From the NCBI GenBank assembly GCA_029817715.1, contig JARUPY010000154.1, positions 3,375,501 to 3,439,500 on the forward strand: a DNA stretch of 64,000 nucleotides, read 5' to 3'. Within the stretch, counting starts at the first letter, position 1. Every line of letters starts with the position of its first letter. The notes beneath the pieces were generated by a model. It saw nothing but the letters and a program-made list of their open reading frames with translations, searched no databases and was not told the DNA's origin. The position numbers were made by a program, and so were the translations under genes. This stretch comes from Melastoma dodecandrum. Taxonomy: Eukaryota > Streptophyta > Magnoliopsida > Myrtales > Melastomataceae. Below are positions 47,112-57,860 of this stretch, in pieces.

Positions 47112-48060
47112 TCTTGTGCCGTGCGAACACAATCCCTCTTTAACTAAGAACACAAAAGGAAAAGATACCAAACAAAAGAATCATTGGGATTGAAAGCAAA
47201 GTACTAACTTCACGATAGTCAAAATAGCGTCGAACCACGCAAGTAAACCAATTTCCAAGGTCATAACAAATCCTTCCTTCTGTTGAAACGGAAGGAATTC
47301 CACCAAAAGGAATCAACCCCTCTCTCCCAACAAATATCATAAACAGTAGAACAAGTAAACATCGCAGGCACCGGAATCATCCGATTCAAACTCCCACCCA
47401 GACTCCCTCTCCCCCTCCTAAAGAAGCTTCAAGAACAACCCCTCCCCGGAGAACCCTCCCCCCCAACACCCCCAACAGTCATCATCGCTCTCGCTTCCTC
47501 CGACCACCAATCCCTTCCCCTAAAAGAACCATAACCGACTAGCAATCCATTAACAAAACCAAACAAACGCCGCCGAACGCAATCAACGGCGATCGAAGGA
47601 AAGAACGACCACAATCGACGGATCGAATGGAAGAAAAACCCCAAATGGCACCTCGAATCGACCGGCTCCGGAGACCGTAAGAAAAAACGCCGCCGTTGTA
47701 AAGTCGGAGAAGACGACCCCCGCGTTTCGGTTGGGAGCGACGGATTTCACACGCACAAAAAATAATATTAATTAATTGATTAAGAAATAGACGTTAAAAG
47801 TATTTATCAGGATGAGAGGGGCGGCGTGCAAAAAACGGTGAGGGCAGAAGAAATGACGAAGACGGAGAAGTAGAGGAAGGAGACAATGGGTTTTGGGCCT
47901 GAGCGGAGCCCATCACTGGAAAAGGTCGACGTCTTCGCATTTGTTAAACGCGTAGCAATTATCATCCGTCGATCCGACCAATTGAGAAACGTGGATAGAT
48001 CTGGATCGTTGGTAGAGAGGGACACCGGCCGTGTTTTGGAAATTGTAGTAACTACAGTAA
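47112..48060. other. Divergent region between RNF4-like gene and PIG-S pseudogene
   Basis: It includes the RNF4-like 5' UTR, probably with an intron, and a GC-rich promoter-like segment at about 47560-47740. No other gene is supported. Confidence 0.45.
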
Positions 48061-49250
48061 TGGCGGAAATCTCACCGTCCCCGGCAGCTCCCGCCGGCGG
48101 TCCATCACCTCCGCCGCCGCCTCTAGAGTACGATGCGAACACAATGCGTAAGAAGAAGCCCGGTGTCCACCTCACATTCTCTGTCCTCGTGTCGTTCCTG
48201 TTAGTTAGGCTTCCCTCTCCTCTAGAAATCGATCGAGATCTACCGCGCGCCTCTGCCGTTCGACGACATCTATTTGATCTCCCGGAGGATCGAACCTTGT
48301 CCTTCTCTATTGACTTGCTTTCAGGAGAGAAAAACTCCGCCCATGATTTCTAACATGATATCATTATCAGAGTCAAAAGCTTTAAAATGGTATTCAGCCC
48401 ATAATTTTGGAATATGCCAGACCTGAATGGCCGTGTCGAGGGCCTGAAGGCTTCAATTGATGATCGTATGAGAAGGTTCGCCCCCGAGGCTTGGCACAGA
48501 CGTTTTGGTCGGAGCTGGTGATGAGTGTGTTAGAGGTCTGGGACAAGAAGCATTGGTGTGGGGAGATTAGCGGTATTGATTTTAGTCCGGATGATTAGAT
48601 CGTGGATGATGAGTTGGAGGGGATTTTGAGGTTGCATATACTGTCGTGGTAATTAATGACAATGTGTACGCGGCCGGGTGAGGAATATAGTCAGGATGAT
48701 TTCTGGGACGGTAATGGAAGAGGAGGCAGTGGCGAATACTGTGGAGATTTTCTTTAAGGTGTGTTTTCTAATGGAGGCAATGATAATGGACTGGTTCCTG
48801 GAGAGTTTATGCCTGTTGAATGGAGCTGATGGGAATATTGTGCTCTCGTTCAATTTGCTTAATGCAGATCAACATAGTTGGGTTTATGACTGGTATGTAC
48901 AATGCTAGTTTCTTGAATGTGCCATTTATCAAAATGCTCAGCTGGCCCTTTTGACCTTTTATTAGGGACCAATGTTAATTTATATGGATTTCATGCTCCC
49001 CTTGGCAAGCAAGCAAGATCTCTCTGGCTGAAGATGCCTCTTTTGATCCGTCTATTACATCCATCAGCTATTACTCGTTCGAGAATTGTTTTGTGGTTTA
49101 TTCAGTAGGTATTTCAGATCTTGCCAAGCTTTTCCAAGACTGGGACTGGCTTTATGTTGTCACAGAAGCTGCTTTTTGGGGGGAATGGAAGAGATACAGG
49201 CAAGAAAGTAGGAAATACTTGGCATGGAAGTCGAAAATGGAGAGGAAACT
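48061..49250 (+). pseudogene. PIG-S (GPI transamidase subunit) pseudogene
   Basis: The start looks intact (MAEISPSPAAPAGGPSPPPP, then MRKKKPGVHLTFSVLVSFLL, the N-terminal membrane anchor). A frameshift then throws IEIYRAPLPFDDIYLISRRI out of frame. Further fragments are VEIFFKV with displaced NGLVPGEFMPVEW-like sequence (about 48745-48825), GADGNIVLSFNLLNADQHSW and VYDWYV (about 48828-48900), then a jump to the C-terminal end: NLYGFHAPLGKQARSL, ISYYSFENCFVVYS and EWKRYRQESRKYLAWKSKME (about 49183-49245). The middle of the protein (several hundred residues in the family) is deleted and several stops are present. PIG-S is an essential part of the complex that attaches GPI anchors in the ER, so a working copy should exist elsewhere in this genome. 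Confidence 0.85.
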
Positions 49251-49953
49251 ATATAGCGACGCCCATATACTGAAGCATGGCACTGATTCTCCAAGACTTC
49301 CAGGCGGGTGCATGAAGCCACATCCTCTGATTCGTCTGTGTCCTAATTGAGCTAATTCCGAAAAACCAGTTTTGCGGCACCACCTTGACGGCTTCATGTC
49401 TGTGCTGAGGGACTATGAATTTTGTCATCCATCTACCGCTCATTCTGTAAAGCCACAGCCAATGTTCACGTACTTAAGCTTTTACCGTAATGTGAGCCAT
49501 TCCTGTTGGTATTTGTGCTGCTGGGGTCTAAGGCAATTTTGGGTCTAGGGAAGAGGAATGATAACGAAAAGATAAGATGGGATCATAGCATTAAGGATCT
49601 GAATAAAAATCATAACTCAGAAGCACGTCAACTTACTTAAAAACACCCAAAAGACCAATAACATATGTTGCTACTGCCTGCATGCGTCTCGCCTATCTCT
49701 GCCAACCCCCCAAAGCATAAAACCTAGAACCTTACATCTTCCATTCCCACTGCAAGCACATAGCTGATTGAAGCTCTTTCCATGGGAGTAACTAAACTTC
49801 TTCCTCACGGTTAAAAATTTGACCGCATATTTAGGCCTGGAAAGATAAAGACATTCAGTCAGAGCAAGGGAGTGGATGATATAATAAGGGGATGAGAGAA
49901 ATCTCAACAAGAGAGGAGATGAAACTGAATGCTGACCTTTTGTTGGCATATAC
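49251..49953. other. Convergent 3' flanks
   Basis: Remnants beyond the PIG-S pseudogene and the 3' UTR of the minus-strand SAM-domain gene. No gene is visible. Confidence 0.5.
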
Positions 49954-52038
49954 TCATTCTTTAGATTCGAGGGCCAGGAGTATCTTCTTTCGAGGACCCT
50001 GTAAACAAAAACCAACTAAAGTGTTTGAGAACGGCTTGGAAAGCAAACTCGCTGACCATAGATGGGAATTACTAAGCATTAAAACCATATACAGAAATAG
50101 CACTTTTACGCATAAATCTCAGAAAACTAAAGAGAGTAATCCATCACTGGGCAACCAGAACACGACAAGGTCCAAAGTTGGCACCACAGGGATCCAGAGA
50201 GATGCAACAGCAATAAAAATCAATGGTAAGAAATAACTAGAAAATACACAGCATCATTGAAACAGGTGATACATCTGAAGATAATATGCCGCAATCAGTC
50301 TCATTCAGCAGCAACAAAAAAAAATTTGAGAGGAGATGGTCCAATCAGATCATTGTTTGATTTCAAGGAACCAGATACACCAAAAAGTCAGTGCTAGGTT
50401 CAGGTTATTGTGCTTACCATTGGAATTCCCAAGGCCTTGAGATCATCATCATTCATGTGAAGAAGAGCTGTCATATCAACCTATTGAACACAAAATACCG
50501 CCGATCACCTGAATCTAGCATACTAAGCTCAATTATTCCAAAAAACAGAAATTATGAACACCAGAATTATGTACTTCTTCGGCTTGGAAGGTGATTGAAT
50601 ACTTTTCAAGACCCAATGACCGAAGGAAACCGTCAACATCAGCCTGCAGTCAGAAAGAAACCTGTTAAATGTCACCCCAAAACTGTACTATGTTTGCAAT
50701 GTAAATTCTCTAGCATTGAGGAAAGTATAGCAACAAGCAGCACCAAGACCAACATTAACATACGCCTAGTTCTTTAAGAATGGAGAAAAAGCAATTTAAC
50801 CAAAAAAAGTTTATTTAATGCACTTCACAGAGATTAATGTCAACCCCAGTGAATAACTGATATGAATTGTGCGTGCAAAAGTGTCATCCCCGTGTCATAT
50901 AGATCACCAATTAACTTTGCACACCACCTAAGCTAATTCAGCTAAAAGATGACTGTGGCTGTTTCAGGTGAAGAGTTGTGCCTTTTGGGCTGGTTTTTTC
51001 CTAGCAGCTGAAGCTGAAACTGCTTTTGTCTCCTCTGTAGAAGCTTCATCTCCAACAGTTCTCCTCAAGCGTTTAGTAGCCTCTGGCGCCACTTTGGGTT
51101 TGGTCACTTCAGTCCTCGTTGGCGGTGAGGTAACTACTCCAGATAGCTTTTCCCGTAGATCGCGAGCGCCAGGAGCTGACCCTTTTACTCCTTGTGATGT
51201 TGGCTGCAATCCCTTCCTTTGAAGCTTTAAACGCAGGTCACGGGCACCAACTTGGCGATCTCCACGTATACCTAAAAAAACATTATGTCACGTCCATTTG
51301 ATATCCAAATAAATTGGGGATAGAAGTCATGAAAACAATGGAGGTTAAAACTACTTGTGAGCTGGCGATTATTATTCTTCTCAAAGAGGTCGTGTTCCCA
51401 TTTATCATCTTCTCTCTGTCTGCAGAAATAAGCAGCACTTCAGTAAACACATCATTCCATGGATAGAAAGCTGATGGTAGGAGATCAACCGAATCACAAA
51501 TACATTTGATCAAAGGCCCTTGAAATTGGGAGAAAATAAAAACAATAAACCCAAACATACATTTATGGAAAGGGACTAGAGACAGACTCGGCAATAGCGC
51601 TTAAAAAAAAAAACTACTGTTTGTCAAACTGACGTGGGATGAAATTTCCACATGAACTTAGGCATCCATACAATTGAATCCCCTAAACCATCAAGAACCA
51701 CGGCCAGGATGGTCTCCTCAACAACCCGACAACAAAGGGCCACTAGAACTACCTCTAACACCCCCGGAGACAATCACATTCACTCTGCTGAATCCGACCA
51801 CCACTCACGGACCCCCCAAAAAAATCAAACAAATACAAGTCCCAGATCATCACCAACAACACCAGACCCCACACGATAAAACCGATTCGGGAACATATAA
51901 ACATCCAGAAAGAGCTGCGAATAAAAACCTCTTTCCAGTAAATTGACGGCGGCGAGAGGGGTCACCGGCGAAGGAGTTCCCATTGAGACGATCCCTCGCG
52001 GAAACCTTCCCCTCCGCTTCAACTCGATCCGCGTACAT
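49954..52038 (-). CDS. SAM (sterile alpha motif) domain protein
   Basis: Six coding exons on the minus strand (51929-52038, 51355-51419, 50982-51271, 50575-50643, 50418-50480, 49954-49998) give 213 aa in continuous frame. It starts MYADRVEAEGKVSARDRLNG, followed by SRRRQFTGKRQREDDKWEHD. Two related 'ARDLRxKL' blocks follow (VGARDLRLKLQRKGLQPTSQ and APGARDLREKLSG) and a low-complexity Ala/Lys/Thr region. The SAM domain occupies the last about 60 residues: VDGFLRSLGLEKYSITFQAE, VDMTALLHMNDDDLKALGIP and GPRKKILLALESKE. SAM domains mediate protein or RNA contacts; the plant family has no assigned role. Intron 3 appears to start with GC (AAG/GCACAA at 50982/50981): only this removes the TGA that follows and puts ADVDGFL in frame. 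Confidence 0.92.
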
Positions 52039-52885
52039 CGCCAAACAAGCAAACCCTAACCCTAGCCTTAGCCTCAATTAAGCAGTCACGGAAGCAAACA
52101 AAAGGGGGCGACGATCGACAGAAACAAACCACGTATTTTCCTCAAATCTCCCAAGCAACCCCCCGCCCCTTTATTACACGACATTGGCTTTCCAGCAGAT
52201 AAAAAAAAAACCAGAATTTCTAAGAAACAAAAAATATCACATACCCCGAGATTCCTGCGTCAAATCCCGTTTCGGGTCGGATCTCAGGCCCAAAACCAGA
52301 CCAACATGGGCAGTCACCACCCTGAACGGCCCGTTTTATCGGTAGTTTGACTTTGACATGAAGAAGCTTTATTTCTGATGTTATGTATCAATTCTTCAGT
52401 TTTTTTTTTAATAAAAAAATAGGTGATTGTATGATTTACGGGGAATTTCAACATATTTGTTATTTGTTTATTAAATATAGCCATATGGTAGACCGACTTT
52501 CTTCTTTCGTTAATAACTTATTTTATTATACATTTAGGTCATCGACTGGCCGACATGTCCTCGAACGCTCGAGTGTTTTCCGTCCATTTCCTTTCCTTTT
52601 CTACCGAAACGAACAGAGCGTAAAAGTAACGAAGAAGTGTGTGTTATTATTACCACGTCGTGTTCACGTTACGCCTGTCAAGTCACAATTCATTTATACT
52701 TGTTTTTTCCAAGACTTAAATGGAAATCTGGGACTTAGTGTACCTGTCCGATCAAAACCTTGGGTCGACTGTCTTAAATTTGAGAAAGTAAAGATGAGCA
52801 GTAAAAGGAAAAACATAAGCGGGACCCACCGGGAGAAATGGTGGCTAAACAAAAATCAGAGTCTCGATGTGTTATGTTATTATTA
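52039..52885. other. Intergenic between SAM-domain and RING genes
   Basis: Promoter and leader of the SAM-domain gene on the left, 3' flank of the RING gene on the right. The open frame at 52383-52889 has no recognisable domain and is A/T-rich. No gene is supported. Confidence 0.5.
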
Positions 52886-53810
52886 TTAGAAAACCTCCAC
52901 GATTTCCAGGTTGAAGTCGTTGCAGGCCGGGCAGTTGCCGTTGCCCGCTCGAAGCTCCTTCGAACACAGCCTGCAGAAGGAATGCCCGCATGGCCCCGAC
53001 CGTGCCCCCTTGTGTTTCACCTGGCACACCGTACAGCTCCTTTCCTCCTCGGCCTCCTCCTCCTCCTCCTCCTCCTCATCGTCCTCGTCCTCGTCATCGT
53101 CCCTCATCATGTAACTTGATCCCGTCCACCCCATCTGCTCGTCCGTCTGCTCCAACAAGTCCATCAGCGAAAACCTCTCTGGCTGCTCGTCACCCGACTT
53201 TCCTTCCCCTAACAACCCCCCGTTCTCTTCCTCCTCCTCCTCCTCCTCCTCCCTTGCAGCGGTGGTGGCGGCAGCGGCGGCGGCAGCAGCAGCAGCTTCA
53301 GCCTCCGAGGCCTCCTGAGCTGCTGCGGCCTCTCTTGCTGATATCGGACGATCGTCGGAATAATTGTTCGTCCCTCGCCGAGAGAACCGTCCCGATTCGC
53401 TCCCGAGTAGGTCCGGGTCGCTGTCCTTGCCGAGGAGGGAGCTCTCTGACCGACCCAAGGACCTGGAAGAGTCGCACCTCATGGAACCTGTTCTCGTTGA
53501 ACCGTAGCGCCGCATGGATGCCTTATCTTGCGTGCTCGTAGGCATGGGCTCATCCGTGTCGCCCGTGCCCTGCATGGAACCATTGTGACGGGTCGACGTG
53601 CGGCGCATCATCATCGGCCGGAGGCCGGGCTGACTCGTCGAGTCATTGGCCTGAACAGTCGCCTAAGTAACATAATCGACCCGCCCGCGGCAATCGACAA
53701 CATGTCAATGAAAATAACAATGTCGGCATTCTCTCGGGAAATTCGACAAAATGACAAGAACAACAAAAAACCTGATTGTCGCCGCCTCCTTGAGAGCTCT
53801 CCTCCGCCAT
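52886..53810 (-). CDS. RING-type E3 ubiquitin ligase with acidic and poly-Ala tracts
   Basis: Two coding exons on the minus strand. A 13-codon first exon (53772-53810, MAEESSQGGGDNQ) is joined to 52886-53662 with correct phase (CAATCAG/gttttt and acttag/GCGACT), giving 271 aa. The N-terminal half is rich in Ser, Arg and Met-Arg-Arg repeats (TSTRHNGSMQ, SMRRYGSTRTGSMR). A run of about ten alanines and two poly-Glu tracts follow. FSLMDLLEQTDEQMGW is a conserved helix seen in a plant RING subgroup. The C-terminal RING reads CTVCQVKHKGARSGPCGHSF, CRLCSKELRAGNGNCPACN, with the usual eight ligands, ending FNLEIVEVF. It should work as a ubiquitin ligase, substrate unknown. The homopolymer tracts come from (GAG)n and (GCN)n codon repeats and may vary in length between individuals. 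Confidence 0.88.
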
Positions 53811-54333
53811 GATGTAATAAAAAAACTTTTTCCGGCGCGAAAACGACCTAGAACTAGGGAGCTGGGTAGGGGGACGCAGGAGTTACTGCCGATCCTGGAA
53901 GTTCCTCCACACCCTCGTCACACTGCTGGACAAGGTCCTTGGTAGCAGCAGGTATCCGAGTCCTGGATTATCCAAAGGCTTTGGCTTCCTTCGGAGGGAG
54001 GGAGGGAGGGAAGGGAGGGAATTTTGGACCAAAAAAAGCTTTTGAGACGGAAGGATTCTTCAGACAAGGGAGGCATTGAATATCCTGGTTTGTCTTTTTT
54101 TTTTTTTGGATGGGAGAAGGAGAAATCACAGTTTGAGCGATTCTAACGCATTTGTTTATTATGGGGTTGTTTTCTTTCTTCTCTTACATTTCACAAACAA
54201 CCTTAAAAAAATTGTCACTATTCTCTTTTTTAACCAATGTATTTAGTGGCTTGTAATAAGGGGATATTATAGTCTAAGCCTAACTTAACAAATGTTATTT
54301 TAAAATTCGGCATAGTTAACGACCCATATACGT
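53811..54333. other. Promoter side of the RING gene and AT-rich DNA
   Basis: It includes a (GGGA)n tract at about 53995-54021 and T runs. No gene is supported. Confidence 0.5.
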
Positions 54334-54468
54334 GACTCTAATACCATTTGTTGCGTTTTTTTTTTAAAGAGCAAAATCAAAAGTTAGCGTAAGGGTTGGG
54401 AATGCCCAAGAGCCCTTATATAGCCCATATCGACATCCCATACTAATAGATGTGAGACTATTTCAACA
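54334..54468 (-). mobile_element. LTR remnant with initiator-Met primer-binding site (TRIM-like size)
   Basis: Read on the minus strand, a 120-base unit (54468 to 54349) begins TGTTGAAATAG and ends CAACA, so it has the TG...CA ends of an LTR. Inside is a TATA-like GGGCTATATAAGGGCTC, as expected for an LTR promoter. Two bases after its end comes TGGTATTAGAGTC (54334-54346), which differs from the usual tRNA-iMet primer-binding site TGGTATCAGAGC by C-to-T type changes. No second LTR or coding region is visible, so this is a solo LTR plus primer site or a truncated TRIM-like element. Confidence 0.65.
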
Positions 54469-55195
54469 CACATCACTGACCGACACAAGAGAGCAGGTAG
54501 GTAACTGGATAGGGGAATAAAGAAACAGCTATAGCATTTTGGATCTTGATTTCTCTGCACTCTACTACTAGTTGTTTACCGTACAGATTCTTTATATGTG
54601 CCTGCATGACCGTTTTATCTGATATCTGAAAACCTATTGCCTGTTCATAGTAATCTGACATTCCTCATGTTCTGAGGTCTCAGTCATCGTCAAAGAATAT
54701 GCTTTCTGCTTTTCTTTGGTAGTTTTATGCTCAATTACAACATCTGTTGTTTGCATGCTCGAAGGGGGTAATTGTTATGATGTAATCTGATTGATATTAT
54801 TGACGAAGAAGATATCAGGAGATGCTGCCAGAATTTCAGATCCTGCTTCTGTTGCCTTTGACATCCTTTCTTGCGTGTCCCTTCAGTGTCATGAAAAATG
54901 TTAAATTTTCTTATGTTGGCATAACCTTTATCACTCAGCAAGGTGAAGAATTATATTGTATTTCCCAGGAATACATGCGAAGGAAACTCATGTCAGCTTC
55001 TCTTGTTGTAGGTTCTGGGGATTGTCACGGAGCATGCGTTTGTTCCGTGGTCTTGGACGAATCCCAAAGACTTCTTGGGCATGGTAGCAACTATTGATTT
55101 AGCTTGGTTGCTCGGACGGTTTCTATTGCGGAGAGTTCATACAGTCTCTGGCCTTACATGGGTATTTTCACTAGCATTATGCACAGACTATAGAT
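54469..55195. other. Unassigned sequence between two LTR remnants
   Basis: Contains a plus-strand stretch at about 55008-55160 that reads like protein (VLGIVTEHAFVPWSWTNPKD, FLGMVATIDLAWLLGRFLLR) but has no start or clear homology that I recognise. It may be a gene fragment. Otherwise nothing is supported. Confidence 0.3.
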
Positions 55196-55351
55196 GTGAG
55201 CCCATGGACCCTGAAGCATCAAATTGAGTGGTGTGTGCGCGGAGTGGTTGGTGTGGATATACATAATATTCTTGGAGTAAAAAGTGTGTGGTTAAGGTTT
55301 TGGGCGAATGAACAGAGGAGGACGATGATTGTCGTCTAATCTAAGCCTTCA

Positions 55352-55363
55352 TGGTATCAGAGC
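55352..55363 (+). mobile_element. Second LTR-retrotransposon primer-binding site (tRNA-iMet)
   Basis: TGGTATCAGAGC is the exact complement of the 3' end of plant initiator tRNA-Met and directly follows a CA dinucleotide, as at the end of a 5' LTR. The LTR itself might start at TGTGAGCCCATGG (about 55196), which would make it about 156 bases, but I see no second copy to confirm it. This element is on the opposite strand to the one at 54334-54468, so the two are separate insertions. Confidence 0.6.
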
Positions 55364-56129
55364 GGGCAGGTTACCGGAGGTGAAATGAAGACGGCGGATG
55401 GAGTTGGAGAAGTAGAAGTCCGTTAAGTGAGTATGTGTCATACCTTATATGCTTACATGCATTTCACAGTGTTCATTCATATTCTTTTTTCTTGCGGAAA
55501 ATATAGTTACGACACAGTGAGAATTCGTTTGTAAATGTAATCGCTTTTGTTGTAAATGAAATAAAATCTTATTTTTTTTGAACTATAAAATGGAATATCA
55601 TTTCAGGTTGTGATTTCGTCGACGGCGGTGAACTGGACATTTCCCTCTTTCCCTTAAGAAAAATGGATCGTGGGATTGAGGGAGGACCCGCAGAGGAAAC
55701 GACGGTCGCAACCTGGGGCTTATTTTTGTCTTTATAGATTGTGAGTATTACGGGCCCGTACCCGAGAACCCGCCCGGACCGGTTGGCCCGCCCATGATCC
55801 TGAATCGGGCTCGGCTTTTGATGTGTCCAAATGTTAAACATCACTTCCATTGATGAGGGACTTTACGGGTATAACGGGCCTGGAAAACGTATTTATTTCC
55901 ATATCTGCCAGACTGGACCCGCCATTATCAATCAATGATGGATGCTTTATTTGGATATTTACTTTCCAAATCCCAATAGAAGATGAAAAAACAGACAAAA
56001 CTCAACAAGTCGTATAATATGCACACTCTCACAACGCTGAAAAACTGCAACCACACCTTTCTTTACCTTGCATTGTGCTACGAGACTATAACCCCCCGAG
56101 AAACTCGAGAAGCAAATCTAGCGGTGATA
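55364..56129. other. Intergenic, no supported gene
   Basis: Sequence after the primer-binding site, possibly retroelement interior, with no coding similarity. It ends at the 3' side of the GTD-binding gene. Confidence 0.45.
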
Positions 56130-56312
56130 TCAGCGCCGAGAAGGACCCGTTCTCCCCTCGATTTCCCGGAGCTGCGAGCCTATGTCCTCCCGCAAATTCA
56201 CCTGTGTCGTACTCCTACTACTATCCTTGCTTTTCCCTGACGACCTCAGCTTCTCCTTGCCCTCCTGAACAATTCTCCGCGTCTCTGTAAGCCACTCGAC
56301 TTCCCTGTCGAG
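56130..56312 (-). other. Conserved-looking C-terminal tail after the TAG of the GTD-binding gene
   Basis: In frame with the preceding gene: LDREVEWLTETRRIVQEGKE, KLRSSGKSKDSSRSTTQ, VNLREDIGSQLREIEGRTGP, SRR, then TGA. It keeps the heptad-like charged pattern expected for the C-terminus of these coiled-coil proteins and has no stop for 60 codons. It would be untranslated unless the TAG is read through, spliced out or is an error. Confidence 0.6.
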
Positions 56313-57860
56313 CTACTGTCTCTCGTCCTTGCAACTATTACGGTTCTCTCGCTTTGATTCTTCGGCATCTCCACTTCCATGTCCGGTTGTGTCATCGACG
56401 ACGTGAACGTCGTACACTGCTTCTACTTCGTCCTCGGAGATCTGAAGATGACGGGCTCGACTCGCCCTGTTTTCGTCTTCCTCGTCCGGGTGAATTAGGG
56501 AGGAAGGCCTTCGTCGTAAGACATCCGCAGTGTGTTTTGAGATATCGTCAATACTTTCGTCTGAAGACGAAGCCAGTTTGTAGGCTTGGAGTTCATTCTC
56601 CAAGAAGAAGCTTTCCCTCTCCCTCCGAATAAGAATCTCTTTGAGGATGTTCATCTCCTCCTCATCGTAAGCGGCCTTTTCTTCTATCATCCTCTGGCTC
56701 TGCCTAACTTCCATTTCTATCATCGCCTTCTCCTCCTGCAGCCGAAATATCATCGCCATGGCTTCATCTGCAGCAGTGGCAGCAGCAGCTCTCTCTTCCT
56801 CCAATTCACGGTAAAGAGCGGCACGGCGGGCTTTTTCTTCGGCTAGGGCCTGTTCAAGAGTTCTGATCCTTCTGTTAGCTTCCTCATCGCAGCACAAGTT
56901 GTCGAGACTGCCAACAAATACATTTTCAACGGAAGATGTTTCTCCCCCACTCAGGACATTGCTTCCATTGAATGTTTCACTCAACTCATAACTGTCCCAC
57001 GCCTTCTCCCCTAAATTATCCCCAATAGACGCTTTCTTGGAATCTGTTGTGTAGCATATTTAAAAGTCAGTCCGCGTCAAAGGGCACAGAGCTAAGAGAA
57101 TCGATATGTCACTGGATTACTCACTCATTTTAAGCTTCTTTCGAATTTAGGGAAGACAAAAGCTTTCAATGTCAACTGCAACTAGCACACTACTAGAAAC
57201 ACAGACAAAATAAAAAAGAGTCCACTTACCTAAGAGGTGATATTCCATTACACCAGCATGACTGAAGCTTTCCGGCGTTTGAGATACCTCGGAAACCTTT
57301 TCAATATTGTCGTAGGCCGAGCTATTCCCAGATTCCGGGTTACCCAGATTCAAAGGCCTTAACTTTCCATACCCCAAACCCCCTTTTTTCCTCCTCCTAA
57401 GTCCATACCAATGCTTCCTATTCTCAGGAGACTTCCCCTTAACATCAAAACCATCACCTCCCTTTCGGCCTGAATCCCTGGCCTTCAAACCAGAACAACC
57501 CTCGCCCTCGGCTCCCAACTCCATAATTTCCCTCCCGCAACTACCCGTGCCAAGCGAAGCAACAAGCAAACCGCCACGAGACTCGCCCATAACCAAAATC
57601 CTCTCGACCAAGCTCCGAACGTAGAACATCTTCCTCAGGGGGAAATCGACGAGAATCCTCCGCAGGCACAGATCATTGCTACGAAACCCTAGTATCCCCT
57701 CGCAGGGGCAAGGGAAGAACAACCCAATAACACCAAGGAACCTAGAAACAACATACACCCAGGCGGCTACCCAGAGCATAACATAAGCGACGGCTAGGTA
57801 CACAAAACCCACTATCAAATCCAAAAGGCCATAGGAATGGATTCCTCTACAGGACGACAT
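56313..57860 (-). CDS. GTD-binding (DUF593, zein-binding) protein, probable myosin-binding type, with premature TAG
   Basis: Two coding exons on the minus strand (57230-57860 and 56313-57043) give 453 aa up to the stop. The N-terminus contains hydrophobic segments (LLDLIVGFVYLAVAYVMLWV and VVSRFLGVIGLFFPCPCEG), placing it in a membrane. The GTD-binding domain is a coiled coil: RRIRTLEQALAEEKARRAAL, YRELEEERAAAATAADEAMA, MIFRLQEEKAMIEMEVRQSQ, ILKEILIRRERESFFLENEL. Family members bind class XI myosins or anchor storage-protein bodies. After SCKDERQ there is an in-frame TAG (56313-56315), beyond which the same frame continues for 60 codons with coding character (LDREVEWLTETRRIVQEGKE, DIGSQLREIEG) to a TGA at 56130-56132. 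The family usually has such a tail, so this copy looks truncated by one nonsense change or a sequence error. Confidence 0.88.

Noticed and set aside
52990..53541. 183-codon plus-strand Pro/Ser-rich frame over the RING gene
   Set aside because: Antisense of (GAG)n and (GCN)n tracts; low-complexity translation only.
54822..55097. 91-codon plus-strand frame as a gene
   Set aside because: No conserved start or domain; only a short protein-like stretch in another frame, noted as a finding instead.
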